A stretch of 64,000 nucleotides of DNA from Oopsacas minuta (taxonomy: Eukaryota > Porifera > Hexactinellida > Lyssacinosida > Leucopsacidae): positions 930,001 through 994,000 of the forward strand of contig JAKMXF010000321.1 of assembly GCA_024704765.1 (NCBI GenBank). Reading direction: 5' to 3'. Below, in pieces: positions 10,594-22,500 of this stretch. The notes below the pieces were generated by a model. It was given only the letters and a program-made list of their open reading frames with translations, searched no databases and had not been told where the DNA came from. The position numbers and the translations under genes were made by a program. Numbering within the stretch: position 1 is the stretch's first letter; every line of letters starts with the position of its first letter.

Positions 10594-11956
10594 CTTCTTT
10601 GGTACAGATATAGATACATACTGTACTTGTTAGATTTTAATATTTATATTGTTAGGTTGCCAAAGAAGTAAACAAAATTATATAATAAATGTATTAATTG
10701 AATGATAGAATAAAATAAATATCTGTTATGAGATTCTATTCACCTCCTTTCAATGCTTTGATTACAGATGAACTGCAGCTAACTATATCTTGGTAGTTTA
10801 GGAAAAAAGCCATAATAGCAGTTTAAACAGTGATTCGTTTATGAGTCTTTTAAAATTTAATAGTGCACTTAAGTTCTGATGAACACAAGCACTCCGTGGT
10901 ACTGCCGGTACACTTATTGAGGACTACTGGTCCAATCTATTTATATAATCTAGCATTTACAGCTTCGGGATGAGGATGAATTTAGATGTATCAATATTCT
11001 GATAATTAGCACTTTCAATTAGCTATATGTTAATGCTTTATAATATTTTGATTCATTAGAAATCATTAACATTAGCAAAGATTCAAATTACTTGTAATTA
11101 ATATAAGGATATGAAGAAATCGATATCGGAAGGACGAATGGATGTACGGACGTCGCATATCGTCCATGCCATTAGGGTATCTCCCTATAGGAGCTGCACT
11201 AAAAACAGTGTTAAAATACCCGATTTCAATTATAATATAAAATCAGGAAGTTTTTATCCTTCCAAGGATCCGCGGCAGTGCGAAATCTAGCAGTCGAATG
11301 AACATGAACTTGGCATACATATACATTTTGGGTGGGAGATTTGCACCTCGGGTATAAATTTTTCTAAAGTGAATATTTCACACATTTTGGTTATTAATCA
11401 TATTTTCACACTTTTCTATGTAAATACAAAAGCAAGCTAGAGATTAGGTTACAACATGTTGTCAGGGATAATTGGGTGCGTAGAATCCGATTTCGAGAAT
11501 TTCAGAGTCTGAAAGTTACAAATTCACAGATTTATCACATAAATAATCATATTTTCACACCTTTTTGCATATTATTCAAAATCATCCTAGAGATTTCGTA
11601 TTAACTGCTAGTAAGGGGGCCATCGAGTTTGTAAATTTGAATGTTGACATTTTTGCTAATTGTAAAGAACAGAATACATAACCCTGAGCTGCACTACCAG
11701 TCTGTCGGCTGGAAATTTTTTTGTCCCATTGGTTTTTTTTCTGTCAAGTCATTATAAAAATTATTTATTCGAAATTCCCATATAAAATAATCGGATTTAT
11801 CTTTTGACTGCGAACTTTTTGTTAGCGAGTTTTTAGGTAAATCGTGTAGGGGCGTTTTCATTTAAAATTGCTTTAGAAAAACATAGCAGAGACTTCGTTT
11901 TCTGGATTTTCTATTAACCAAATACGCTATTTTACAGTAAGAATATAGATATTATT
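10594..11956. other. Intergenic region with transposon debris
   Basis: No gene seen. Near 11678-11735 there is a minus-strand copy of the sequence found just inside the Helitron-like elements at 29790 and 50430 (CTGAGCTGCAC, then CAGTCTGTCGGCTGG). Words near 11270-11340 recur near 26460-26520, again suggesting shared transposon interior. Confidence 0.5.
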
Positions 11957-12519
11957 CAGGGGCGTAGATCCCGGGGGGGATGGAGGGATATATCCCCCAC
12001 TTATAAGCTTGGGGGATGCTCTATGTAATCATCCCTCCTACATTTTAACTTTTGAGATACGTCTACATTATTTTTGCTCTCAAATCTTTTGAGTTTCAGC
12101 AGATTATCCTCTTGTTATATTCAAATTACACTGTTCTCGAGTATGTTTTCAAAGATATGAATCTGAGATGTCATTCCCTATCTACTCATTGAAATATACG
12201 CTATAATCCGGATAAATGTATACTTGTAAATAATCTCTATCGTGCTCATTAATAATTCTCACTCGTAGAGTCTCTCCGAATAATTTATACTTTAATCTAG
12301 ATATATTAAATCAATAGGTTATTTTCACACTACCAAGTATAAAGTATATTATATATCCTATGATCTATGTTCTTAGCTGTTTGTATTATGTTTATCTATC
12401 TTTTTGGCGAGTTAGGAAGTTTAATGACTACGATTATGGCATATTCATATTTGTCATATGTAGAAAAGTGCTAGTTTTAAATTCTCCATTCCCCCAGAAA
12501 ATTACGGATCTACGCCCTG
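11957..12519. mobile_element. hAT-like non-autonomous element
   Basis: Starts CAGGGGCGTAGATCC and ends with its near reverse complement GGATCTACGCCCTG, a typical hAT-type terminal inverted repeat. Length is 563 bases and no transposase is recognisable. No clear 8-bp target duplication is visible, so one flank may have been altered. Confidence 0.65.
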
Positions 12520-12593
12520 GGGACTGTCGCTATTTAAAAAACCCAACCCGACTCAGCCATGTCATCCAGTCAAACTGAACCGAAAGCGAATGG

Positions 12594-12715
12594 CAAGGCT
12601 CCCAACTCTCACGATTTCGGGCCTATAATTACTGCAGAATCCCTGGTCTTTTAATAAAAATTAATACTAAATTGTACATCCCACAATTTTGAAGGTTTCC
12701 AGGTTGAGAGCCCTG
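12594..12715. mobile_element. hAT-like MITE, family ending GAGAGCCCTG, copy 1
   Basis: 122 bases starting CAAGGCTCCCAACTCTC and ending GGTTGAGAGCCCTG, with a conserved interior. The copy at 49512-49627 is in the opposite orientation and shares the words CTGCAGAATCCC and AATTTAGTATTA in reverse complement. Confidence 0.65.
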
Positions 12716-13098
12716 TAATGGTCATGTCATATTATAACCCACAATTTTGTTTGCTATAACAGCTTAGCTGTTTCTATCCCTGGTATAGAAGCCAACTTGT
12801 AAGCTGTGAGAGTTGGCATCTCTGCTCTGGTAATGTCGAGTGGTGCTTGCAGGAAATTTTGGTCCCTCTGGAAACTTTGCCCGGGCGACCTAAATTCAAT
12901 GGAATAATACTCCTTAGGACAAAATTTTTGGCCCAATTTTCCAGTGCCAGTTGATTCTCTGAGTCAAACTTACTGTCTAACCGCTCTTGGTCTAGTTCAA
13001 ACCTGATCAACTGTATCATAACCCCATGTAATTCTTTTTTATGGGAAATAATATTATAAAGTTATTATGCATTAAATGTGTAGCAAAAATGGCAAAAG

Positions 13099-14232
13099 CT
13101 ATTTCCTACTACTGTAATTACGAATTATTAAACTTGTATTCAATTCATGTACTTTGATTCTGTAAACAGCATACTTCCTTCTAATTGCTTTGTGAGATAG
13201 TTGGTACAAACTGAATAATGTGGCCAAAAGTATTGGAATCACAATAATGAACATTCCAATAAAGGTAATTATGTTGACTAACGCAAGCGCGTATTTGAGT
13301 ACTGAGTCTAGGAGATGTATTTGTTCTTTTGTCAATGGAGGACTGTACGGCTCTTGCATAATCATGTTCAGTGGGAAAAAACATTTGCCGAAGAAAATGT
13401 AAGATAGGATGATGTCAATAATATTTATTAAACAAACGGAGAAACTAATAAACAGTAATGCTGTATAAACGGTAGTTGAAGTGTATTTGAAGTATCTACA
13501 TTGTTTTAACGCTTCTTTGTTATTTCCGTATTGCGTAAGACATTGTATTGATCTTATATTGAGTGTGACTCTGAATTGTTTCACTGTTTTAACAAAAATA
13601 CCAAAATAGACAGCTGAAGTTAAAATGAATAATATTCTGCCTATATTGAGTAGTGGGTATATACTCGATAGTATAATTATCATGACACATAGTATAACGG
13701 TTGCGAATAAAAACCTTTTATTATTGAAGACTCCATACAGGTATTCTACCTTCTTTATCCTCTTGGTAAGGAAATTCATTAAACAAATTCCCAGAGCAAG
13801 AACAAGTAGAGAGCAACAGTTTGCAAGTGAATCAATAGTATTGAGTAGATCGGTTGAGGATTCAGATATCTCTTCAATATAATGACTGTGTGCATTGCCA
13901 CAATGCTTAACTCTATTGAAAAAATAATGGCGATAATATGAATCAATTCTCCAATAGTGCGCCACCATAAGTTTGATATAATAGAATGTACCAGTGAGGA
14001 ATTCAGCCGTGTTGATTGAGATTAGAAATACAGATTTCCATATTTCAGTCTGATAATGATAGCAAAGCTGCTTGTTAACATATCCAGCATCAGTTTCTGA
14101 TATATTATTCATGGCAATTTTATTGTATTTTATACTATGGCGGATAATTAGTATAAATTTAATCGTCCAATATACACTTAGCAGTAAAGCCATCACAAGA
14201 AGACTACTAGATACAATTATTGTTACTAACAT
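13099..14232 (-). CDS. Orphan seven-transmembrane protein, copy A
   Basis: A 377-codon intronless frame from the ATG at 14232; the frame stays open 12 codons further upstream but without an ATG. Seven hydrophobic helices can be read, with cysteines in the TM2-TM3 region, a basic intracellular segment after TM3 (LTKRIKKVEYLYG) and a basic tail (YRIKVHELN). I do not recognise the family. No DRY or NPxxY motif is evident, so it may be a lineage-specific receptor-like family. The gene at 47632-48756 is a paralogue: overall divergent, but nearly identical at DNA level over 13472-13794. Length (about 375) fits a small 7TM receptor. Ligand and signalling partner cannot be inferred. Confidence 0.8.
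   Translation of the reverse strand: MLVTIIVSSSLLVMALLLSVYWTIKFILIIRHSIKYNKIAMNNISETDAGYVNKQLCYHYQTEIWKSVFLISINTAEFLTGTFYYIKLMVAHYWRIDSYYRHYFFNRVKHCGNAHSHYIEEISESSTDLLNTIDSLANCCSLLVLALGICLMNFLTKRIKKVEYLYGVFNNKRFLFATVILCVMIIILSSIYPLLNIGRILFILTSAVYFGIFVKTVKQFRVTLNIRSIQCLTQYGNNKEALKQCRYFKYTSTTVYTALLFISFSVCLINIIDIILSYIFFGKCFFPLNMIMQEPYSPPLTKEQIHLLDSVLKYALALVNIITFIGMFIIVIPILLATLFSLYQLSHKAIRRKYAVYRIKVHELNTSLIIRNYSSRK
13472..13794. repeat. 323-bp near-identical tract shared with 47990-48312
   Basis: Counting by eye, the two tracts differ at only 4 of 323 positions, with 211 consecutive identical bases (13512-13722). They encode TM4, TM5 and the following loop of both orphan 7TM genes. Outside the tract the two genes diverge strongly in sequence and length, so the boundary is abrupt. 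Best read as a recent ectopic gene conversion. Confidence 0.85.
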
Positions 14233-15753
14233 TGTAAAAATTAATATTTCCACTTTAAGTTTTAACAACTATGTTTATATACTATATATACAATCGAAAA
14301 TACTTTACATATTTACATATAAGATACCTCATAATATGTTAACTAAAATACTGCTTAGTAATCTAATGAGGTATGTGATGTACCCAGAGTTCCAGGAGAA
14401 TTTTTGCAAATTTTATTGCAACTGATTAGAAATGAATAATACATAATATGGTCATATGAATAATTCATATTATTTCCCAATCGAATTCAAACGAAATTAA
14501 GTGATTCCTCTGCAATTCTTTCAAGGGTACTTTATAACATTAGCAAACAGATGATAATTATACTGGTAGAAATCAGGTGACGGAAAATTTAAAATATTAC
14601 ATAATATTATCTATCGTATTTCTTATTCTTCCTCACATTGAACAACACATCTGTATAAAGGCGATGTGAGGTAAATTAGTTGATACATTTCATAATGGAT
14701 ACATGCCATTGAGGGGGGGGCAAATTCTCGGGGCCCTTTAAGAGCTTTAATAGGCCGGTTAACATCTCTATAAGTAGTACACAAACTCTCATGGCCTATG
14801 GTTATAATTTGTTTAAAATTGTGTATCATGACCACACCGAAGTCTACTTTTTGGCCAGGTTTGGTCATGTTTGGTCAAGTTTATCCTAAATGGTTACAGA
14901 AGATTAACTTGGCCAGAAATAAATATAAAATCTCTCTGTGGCCAAATGTGGCTAAGTTCGGTCATAGGACCTCAGGTTGAAAGACCCTGTTATAATATAC
15001 AATATCGAGATGATTTTGACTTGGCGAATCTATACGTATTAATTAACGGTTTCTGCCTAACAAAAAGTGTGAAAAGTTGTCAACTCTCACTGCAAACTCG
15101 TGAGTATGTCAAATTTTCACGGCTGTAAATCTAAATTACACGCTTTTTGGAAGAAATCTTACTCCTTGGTGACATGTTGAGCCGCCAGCATCTATGTGTT
15201 AAACATGAAGTAGAAGTGAAGACAAAATTTTTATAAGGAAATTTTTCTGAAATATGATAAACAAAATTTTGAAAGTTTTGGAAAATTTATGCCTGGTTTA
15301 GGGAACAAGGGGTTTATCCAGGAATTTCTGGGCCGGCACTTTTTGAACATTTACAAGGAAACAAAAGTGGGGATACAATTTGTTTGGATTAAGTTTATTA
15401 ATAAGATAAGAATACCGTATTCAGCATCTTCACATGGGACTGGGCAATATAAACTTGTGCCCGAACAATAGAAGTTGTAATACTAATATACAGTAGCCTA
15501 GCTAGGCCAAGCTCCCTCAGGCCAAGACCGGACAAAATTGTGCTCTATTACTCCGAATTTAGTTAAATCTATTAGATTTCAAGGAGCAAAATGAAATCTC
15601 TATCGCACTCTATATTCGTAGCAACTTTACATGCTCGGGGTTAATTGAAGTATATCCTATCATAAATGTATTCACATCATATCTAATTAGAGAAGAACCT
15701 TAGAATTTGTGAATTAAAATGGAAGGGATTAATTCTTTATTAACCTTCGCTTG
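14233..15753. other. Intergenic region, no supported gene
   Basis: AT-rich spacer with a short poly-G run near 14710 and repeated TTTGGTCA/GGCCA words at 14850-14960. Frames present on both strands are short and lack protein signatures. The promoter of the minus-strand 7TM gene should lie just above 14232. Confidence 0.5.
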
Positions 15754-16054
15754 CAGTGGCGGATCTATGGGGGGTATGGGGGGTATGCATACCCCCCACC
15801 AGCTTTGTTAAATTATGTATTTCGTCTACTCAGTAGAGTGAATAAAATACAAACATCACCATAAAATATTTGTTGATGTTTGGTTAAAACACTACATATT
15901 GAGAAATACTGGCTGTTATAGTATAATTACAATTTGTTAAAATAACGAAATAAACTGATAATGATCAGGTAAAAGAGCAAAATCCAATAATTGAATATTT
16001 TGACGGTTGGGTAGGCGGCATACCCCCAACCAGATTTTTCTAGATCCGTCCCTG
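15754..16054. mobile_element. hAT-like MITE upstream of the TRP-type channel gene
   Basis: Starts CAGTGGCGGATCTA and ends TAGATCCGTCCCTG (inverted match with two differences). Subterminal runs of GGGGGGTATG and CATACCCCC also face each other. The flanks TTCGCTTG and TTCTCTTG match at 7 of 8 bases, as expected for a hAT 8-bp target duplication. Confidence 0.8.
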
Positions 16055-16507
16055 TTCTCTTGGTGTATATCTTGTTTCAAGCTATAAATACATTTTGCAA
16101 GGAAATCAAATAGTATCAGGTGAATAATTGTCTAGGATATCCTGATATGCAATGCTTGAGTTTCTATCGTATTTATCAATCTGTAGCTATGTGACTAACA
16201 GAAATATTTATTAGAAACTAAATATAAATTGTTTCTAATTTTATAAAATATAAGAATGTTGCTAATTTAATATGGAAAATAGTTGCTCTAATAGATTAGT
16301 TTGCGAATTAGCATTGGAAATTACTATTTGTTAAATTGTGAAACTCACTGAAACTACTTTTTTTGTTTGGCAATTGGCAAGCAGAATTTCTTCTCTCTTG
16401 CTCATATTCAATTCATCTCGAATGATAAAATAATTCAGTCTATTGTTAATATAATGATATTATCTCTAGCTATCAAAAACTATTAACTTTTCAGTGTGGT
16501 GATAGAA

Positions 16508-19500
16508 ATGGCAAGTAATATTGATCTCCAACCTCTAACATCTGTCACAAGTAGATTAGATACGGAAATACAGAATAACAACAATGATTCATTCAATACT
16601 GGCTCGATGAGTTTATGTGTTTTAATTGAAACAGATCAACAAAACCAATTAGTTATAATAAGTGAATCGTTTGGAACTGCTTCAGCTAAACATCTGACAA
16701 AAGTAAAGACAGTACAGGGAGATGAAATTAAAGAAGTGGAAGAACAACGTGTCAAGGTATAAGAAGTTTACAAGTAGATATACGTACTTAAAACTTTTCG
16801 TAGTAATAAAAGCTCGCTATCGCATTCAAAAGTTTTTCAAATACAATTAAGATATTCGAACATCAAAATAGCATAAGATTCTACTTAAAGGGCGGCACAA
16901 CTGCTGCGACAGGACAACTTTACCGGATCAACGGATCATTATCCAGAATTGAATTACATTTAAAGCTAGAATAAAATCAAATGAATGTGTTTGGTATTTT
17001 AACAATATTGAGGTATAGAAAAATGACTCGAACCTAATTGGCCTAAGCAGGAACAGTTAATAACTTAAAATACTCATGGCATGTTCTCACCGTACCATGA
17101 CTTTTTGAATGAGGTGCAGCCCATTTACTACTGTTTAGTGTGAGAGATTTATATCAGTCTACCTTATAGATACTTCAAGACCTTGATAAAAGTAAGATGG
17201 ATATTGATATGTAAGTTACTTCTTATACTAAGTACTTTCAATAATTTATGTACAAAAGTTATAGATACAATAGCTGCATAGGTGTAGGGAAGGGATCAGG
17301 AGGTGCGATCAGGAGGTGCGAACGTCTCCCTCTAAATCAGCAACTTATATTGTAAGCAGGCATAGGGCACGAGTTTGTTAACCGAAATAAGTGGTGTAGT
17401 TAAAACATTTTCGATAATAGCGGTGAGCCGGTTAACCCCCTGCAATTATTCTTTAATACAATCAATCAAGTTTTGTGACTCAAATTATAATTTCAATAAA
17501 TAGTTATTATATATGCAATAGTAATGTGATTGTACGTATCTTACTAAAGGATTGAAATTTGAAAATACAATGGTACAACTTATAAATGTTTAACTCGCAG
17601 AATTTGTGTAAATATAATTTCGTACCTCTCAAAACCTTAGCAACACTGAATAAATTTTGGTGGAAATTACACTATTCGGTTAACTGGGCATATTTTCTCC
17701 TAGAAGTTAACTCGAGATAGCGACGGTTAACGGGCTAACCGAATCCAGCCCTGGCAGGCAATTCATTACGATTACCTCTGTGTGTATAGTTAAACGTCAT
17801 ATTGTTTTATGGGGGCATAGCGCTACGGACAGGGTCTGGTTAATTGATTAAATAGGTAGGCTAATTCAGATCAATCATTAATATTCAGTTATATGTACCG
17901 TTAGTAGTAGTCCGTTACAAATATAATTCACCAGTCTTGTATTTACAAAAGTCACTAATAAAATTGGTTCGTTTTTAGGTAACAATTTGTTTATCTTAAC
18001 TGAAAGTGATGAAAACCTTAAAGATTGCCAAAATTCAATTCGATTCAATCCAATCGAACAGGTTGTCGTTTGTCGATCGCAAAATTTCTATCGATTGGCT
18101 TGGACTGGTAATCCTCCTCAAAATACATAATTTTAACTATTGAGCTAAATATTACCCATACCGTCATGAGTCAAATATGTATTTGGAATAAAGGAGGGAC
18201 TATCCGTGGCTGCCATATATGGTCCGATGGACCATTATAGCAGCAGACCAAATAGCGTGACAGTGCCCTAGGCTACAGCCTAGTTAGCCTATGCCTTAAT
18301 TTGCAGTATCCACATAACATATTCTTTTCTGGACATGGTTCACCTTTGAATAATAAACTTCTGGAATTATGGAGGGCTAAGCGGTTGATTTAGGCCGATA
18401 GATTGCAATAAAAATATTTGTGAGTTTTTCGCGCTCAAATACATAGATAATAATGAAAGTTTAGATAATTCTGATTTCGGATTCCTATCCTACACAACAG
18501 AAATGTCCAGTGCAGTAATAGCTACCAATCATGTTGATAATTAATCAATCATTAGAACCATGTCCATGTGCCACTGGTTCCATAATGTACAATGGTGGTA
18601 ATCGGGAAAAGTGCTACATAGTGACACATGATGACAATTTTCAAACGAACCAATATTATTAAATCTCAATTATTGTTTGTCTGTTTGTTTGTCACACTTT
18701 TGGATTAATTATATGTAAATTTATTGTTGTTTTATGAATATGAAGTAAACAAATTTCAAAAATGGGGTAGAAACATGCTTACAATGGTTATACCGAGGTA
18801 ATCGAGTATGCTGAGTCCAAATATGATATTGTAAACAACATTTTATGAATATTTGTTACTTTTAGGGACATAAAGTAAGCAGATTTAACAAGTGCGGACA
18901 CGAACTCTTCGCAACCGCGTCGCGCGAGCAAGCGAAGCGAGCTAGTATATATCCAATTGAGTTAAAAGCGTCTTCGATACTTAATGCTGATGCCTAGAAT
19001 ACGATTCTGAAATCAAAATTGCAATATCTCATACAAAATGTAAATACATCACTGCAGTATATTAGATGTATATAATACTATTTTCAATGGAAATTTTTGG
19101 GTGTACGTGTACGTAGACTTTTGTTAGGGCAGGATCAATGGCGTTTTGATAGTATTAGTATAGATGTGTTTATTCTTTCAAAAGGCTAAAAGAATTTCTA
19201 TGTCTCCTTGTAGATTTGAAGTTGTGGATGAAATAGTGAAAATAAATAATCCAGGAGCACTCCGCTTGGCTGTAGCTCAGGATATAGTCAGCACTAACAC
19301 AAGATTTACACAATCTGATGGAAACTCTATAATACACCATACAGCATTAAATGGGACAACTGAGTGCTTACAATATCTCTTAAATGAAGTGTATGAACAA
19401 TTTCCGTTTGATTTGAAGAATGATAAAGGGTTCACCATCCTCCATTGTGCAGTGCAAGGTGGAAATAATGAGAACGTTGGGATGATATTGAACTTCATCA

Positions 19501-22500
19501 AATCCGATGATAAAACTTCTCAATGCAAGGAAAAGATTATAGAGTTTTTACATGCTAAATCAAAATTAGGTAAACCCTTTAATTGTCAACATCATACTTG
19601 CCAACCCTCCCGGATCCTAGGATTTCACACAGATTCTGTAGTTTACACGGCATTCTAATATTAAAATTTTTTAACAAGGGAAAGTCCGTGGTTTATTATC
19701 AAAAGAATTCAAAATGTTTCAGGGCTTCGGTATCGATGTAGGAAGTATTACTCAATAAACATCATCATACATACTTGCCAACCTTCCCAGGATCCAGGCT
19801 ATCTGACTTGATATCCAGGGAAAATATTTGATACGCGCGCTTTACTTGCTCGCGCTGCGCGGCTTGCGAACACTCTATGTTCGCATGGGACTCGGCGCTT
19901 CGTGTCTCGGATTAACCAAAGTATATAAGTAGCAACATATTCACAATACGTTAGTGACAAATTCATATTTGGAATCAGCTTACCCGATTACGCCAGTATG
20001 ACTATTGAAAGCAAGTTTCTTGGATTAATTCGAAAATTGGATTTATACTCACAAATAAGTGAAGAGAATTTGGCATTATTTCTTGGATTCGTTAAGATCG
20101 TGACGTGGCAACTTGAGGATCTGATCTTGGCCTCCTGGATTGTTGGATGGTGTGTTTTGGGTGGCAATTGTCCGAGGATGTGGCTGTTTGATGCCATTAG
20201 CTATAGGAGAAGAGTTACTGTTGAATGAGTGCATTTATACTCACTTTAAGTGAAGAGAATATGTCATTATTTCTTCGATTCGTTATGATCATGACTATTC
20301 ATCCTATGTTTACATATACACACCCCCTTTTGATATCAATAAAACCAAGCAACAATCTTATTGATTTCGGTAAGATATCCTTTCAGCAAAATACCCTTTC
20401 GGCAAGATATCCTTTCGGCAGGATGTCTTCGGCATAATGTCCGTCGGCTAGATGTCTTTCGGAAAGGTGTCCTAGCACCATATTATATACTCAGATCATC
20501 TTCCCCTATCATTATAATACAAAGTTACAAACAAATAAACAAACAAACAAACAGACCCCCACAATACTTGAGTTTGAATAATATAGATTTCGCGTAATTT
20601 TCTGACAAAACAGTGAAAATTTCATATTATTTGCATATAAAATTAGAAATCTAAGGAAATTTTGAAAATCCCGGGATTTCGAGATAAATATCCAGGAAAT
20701 AATTAGAAAGGGTAGGGAATTATGCAATATACTTCTAATTATTAACGGCGAGTACGATTCGCTTCTAAGTTCGCTATAGGTATATAGCTAAGTTGTTTAA
20801 TACGTCTTTTAATGAAGACGTATTATACGTTTAATCTACAATGACGTAACTTCTATTAGGCTGATTTCTGCAATATATATTTTGCATGAAAACAGAAGTT
20901 CTCGAATTGTTAATGAGAATTATCAGCATAGTTAACCAAATTATATAATACTTGATAATCATGTGACTTATACAAGTCTAAAAATCTCATATTTCGAGAT
21001 GAACCTACACGTATAATAAGTCAAGTAGATCACGTATAACGTATTATACGTTTAATACGTATTATCCGTTATACGCATATTATACAACTTAGGTATATAG
21101 TTTATGGGCACTTTTGTGCCATAAATTATGATATACATACAGTATTGTAAAAAATTTTGATGATTTGATCATCCTGGAGGAAATTGTATGCATAAAGTAG
21201 CAAAAGTGGGATATAGAAAGTTAATTTAAATGTAAATAAATATTTGTTTGTATTGTTTTGGTCCAACTGGTACAAATATCACGCACGCAATAGTTAGAAA
21301 CATTAACCAGGCAATTGTCTGACCATTCTTTGTGTCTCCTGACAGGTCAGACCATTTCCAATTGCCTGACTACTTGTAATTTGTTTCCACCGAGCCTGGT
21401 TGTAATTGACAATGTATCGTCTAGGTAACAACGCACTACATCTCTGTGCTGTTTATGACAAGCCAGATCCGATACGTCCCTTGTTAAGAGCTGGCACGAA
21501 GCTGTCGGAAGGAGATTCGAATCGAAACACCCTTATACATCTAGCAGCTGAGAGAAATAGCGTAGAATACTTCAAGAGAATTGCTATGTACCATAATGTA
21601 GATAGAGCAGCAGATAAGGACGAAGCTCTTAGTAAGTTTAATCACTTAGCTCTAGAATCAAATTGTAAACTTCGACAAACCCGGAACCTGCATAAGCCGA
21701 AATAATTCTATAATCCGACTGTGTTTCTGATCTGATATAGCTTACGGGCTATACAAATTCAACTATATAATCCGACAATTTGCTATACCGGCAAATTTTA
21801 ATGTCCCAACGAGTGTCGGTTTATTCAGGTTCCACTGTATTTATATTGTTGTTTCAGCTCAGCCTAATAATCATCTTTCAGTACATGAATTACTGTTACT
21901 GAAGAATCAACCAGCTATCTTCCATTCGAATAATAACGATAATTACATAGTATTGTAAATATGCATTCTTTCTATTAGGGGAATTTAGAGACTGCTTTCA
22001 GCTTCAAAATAAAGAAAGGAAAATCCCAGTGCTCTTGGCAGAAGATAGACCAATCATTGAAGGAATTCTAAAATACTCTGACATAACTGCAGAAGCTGAT
22101 GAAGATATAGGAAGTCTGATTCATGTTACTGCAGTTTATAATAATATAGGATTAGCTCAGGCATTAGTTAAGAGGAATGTAAAATTGGATGTAGTTAACA
22201 AGATTGGAGTCTCGCCGCTAAAATATGCTGCTAAGAGAGGTAGTGGAGGAGTGCTGAGAATTCTACTTGACAACAAAGCTAATCCCAATTACATAGGAGA
22301 AAAAATTCGGGGCTATACTGCATTGAATATAGCAGTTCAATTCGGGCAGTTTGGTTGTGCTAAGATTTTGATGGATTACGGAGCAGATGTATACAACAGA
22401 GACATGACACACTCAGCATTGCATTCAGCTGCAACGGGAGGACATGCTAAAATAGCTAAGTATTTAATTAAAGTAGCAGGAATGAATGTAAACCAGTTTA

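Noticed and set aside
14700-14980. Repeated TTTGGTCA words as a possible regulatory cluster
   Set aside because: The repeats are imperfect and end in a GAAAGACCCTG block resembling hAT-like MITE ends, so decayed transposon is the simpler reading.
20361-20597. Short tandem words (TTTCGGCA..GATATCC) giving a frame
   Set aside because: Low-complexity tandem repetition within an intron; no coding support.
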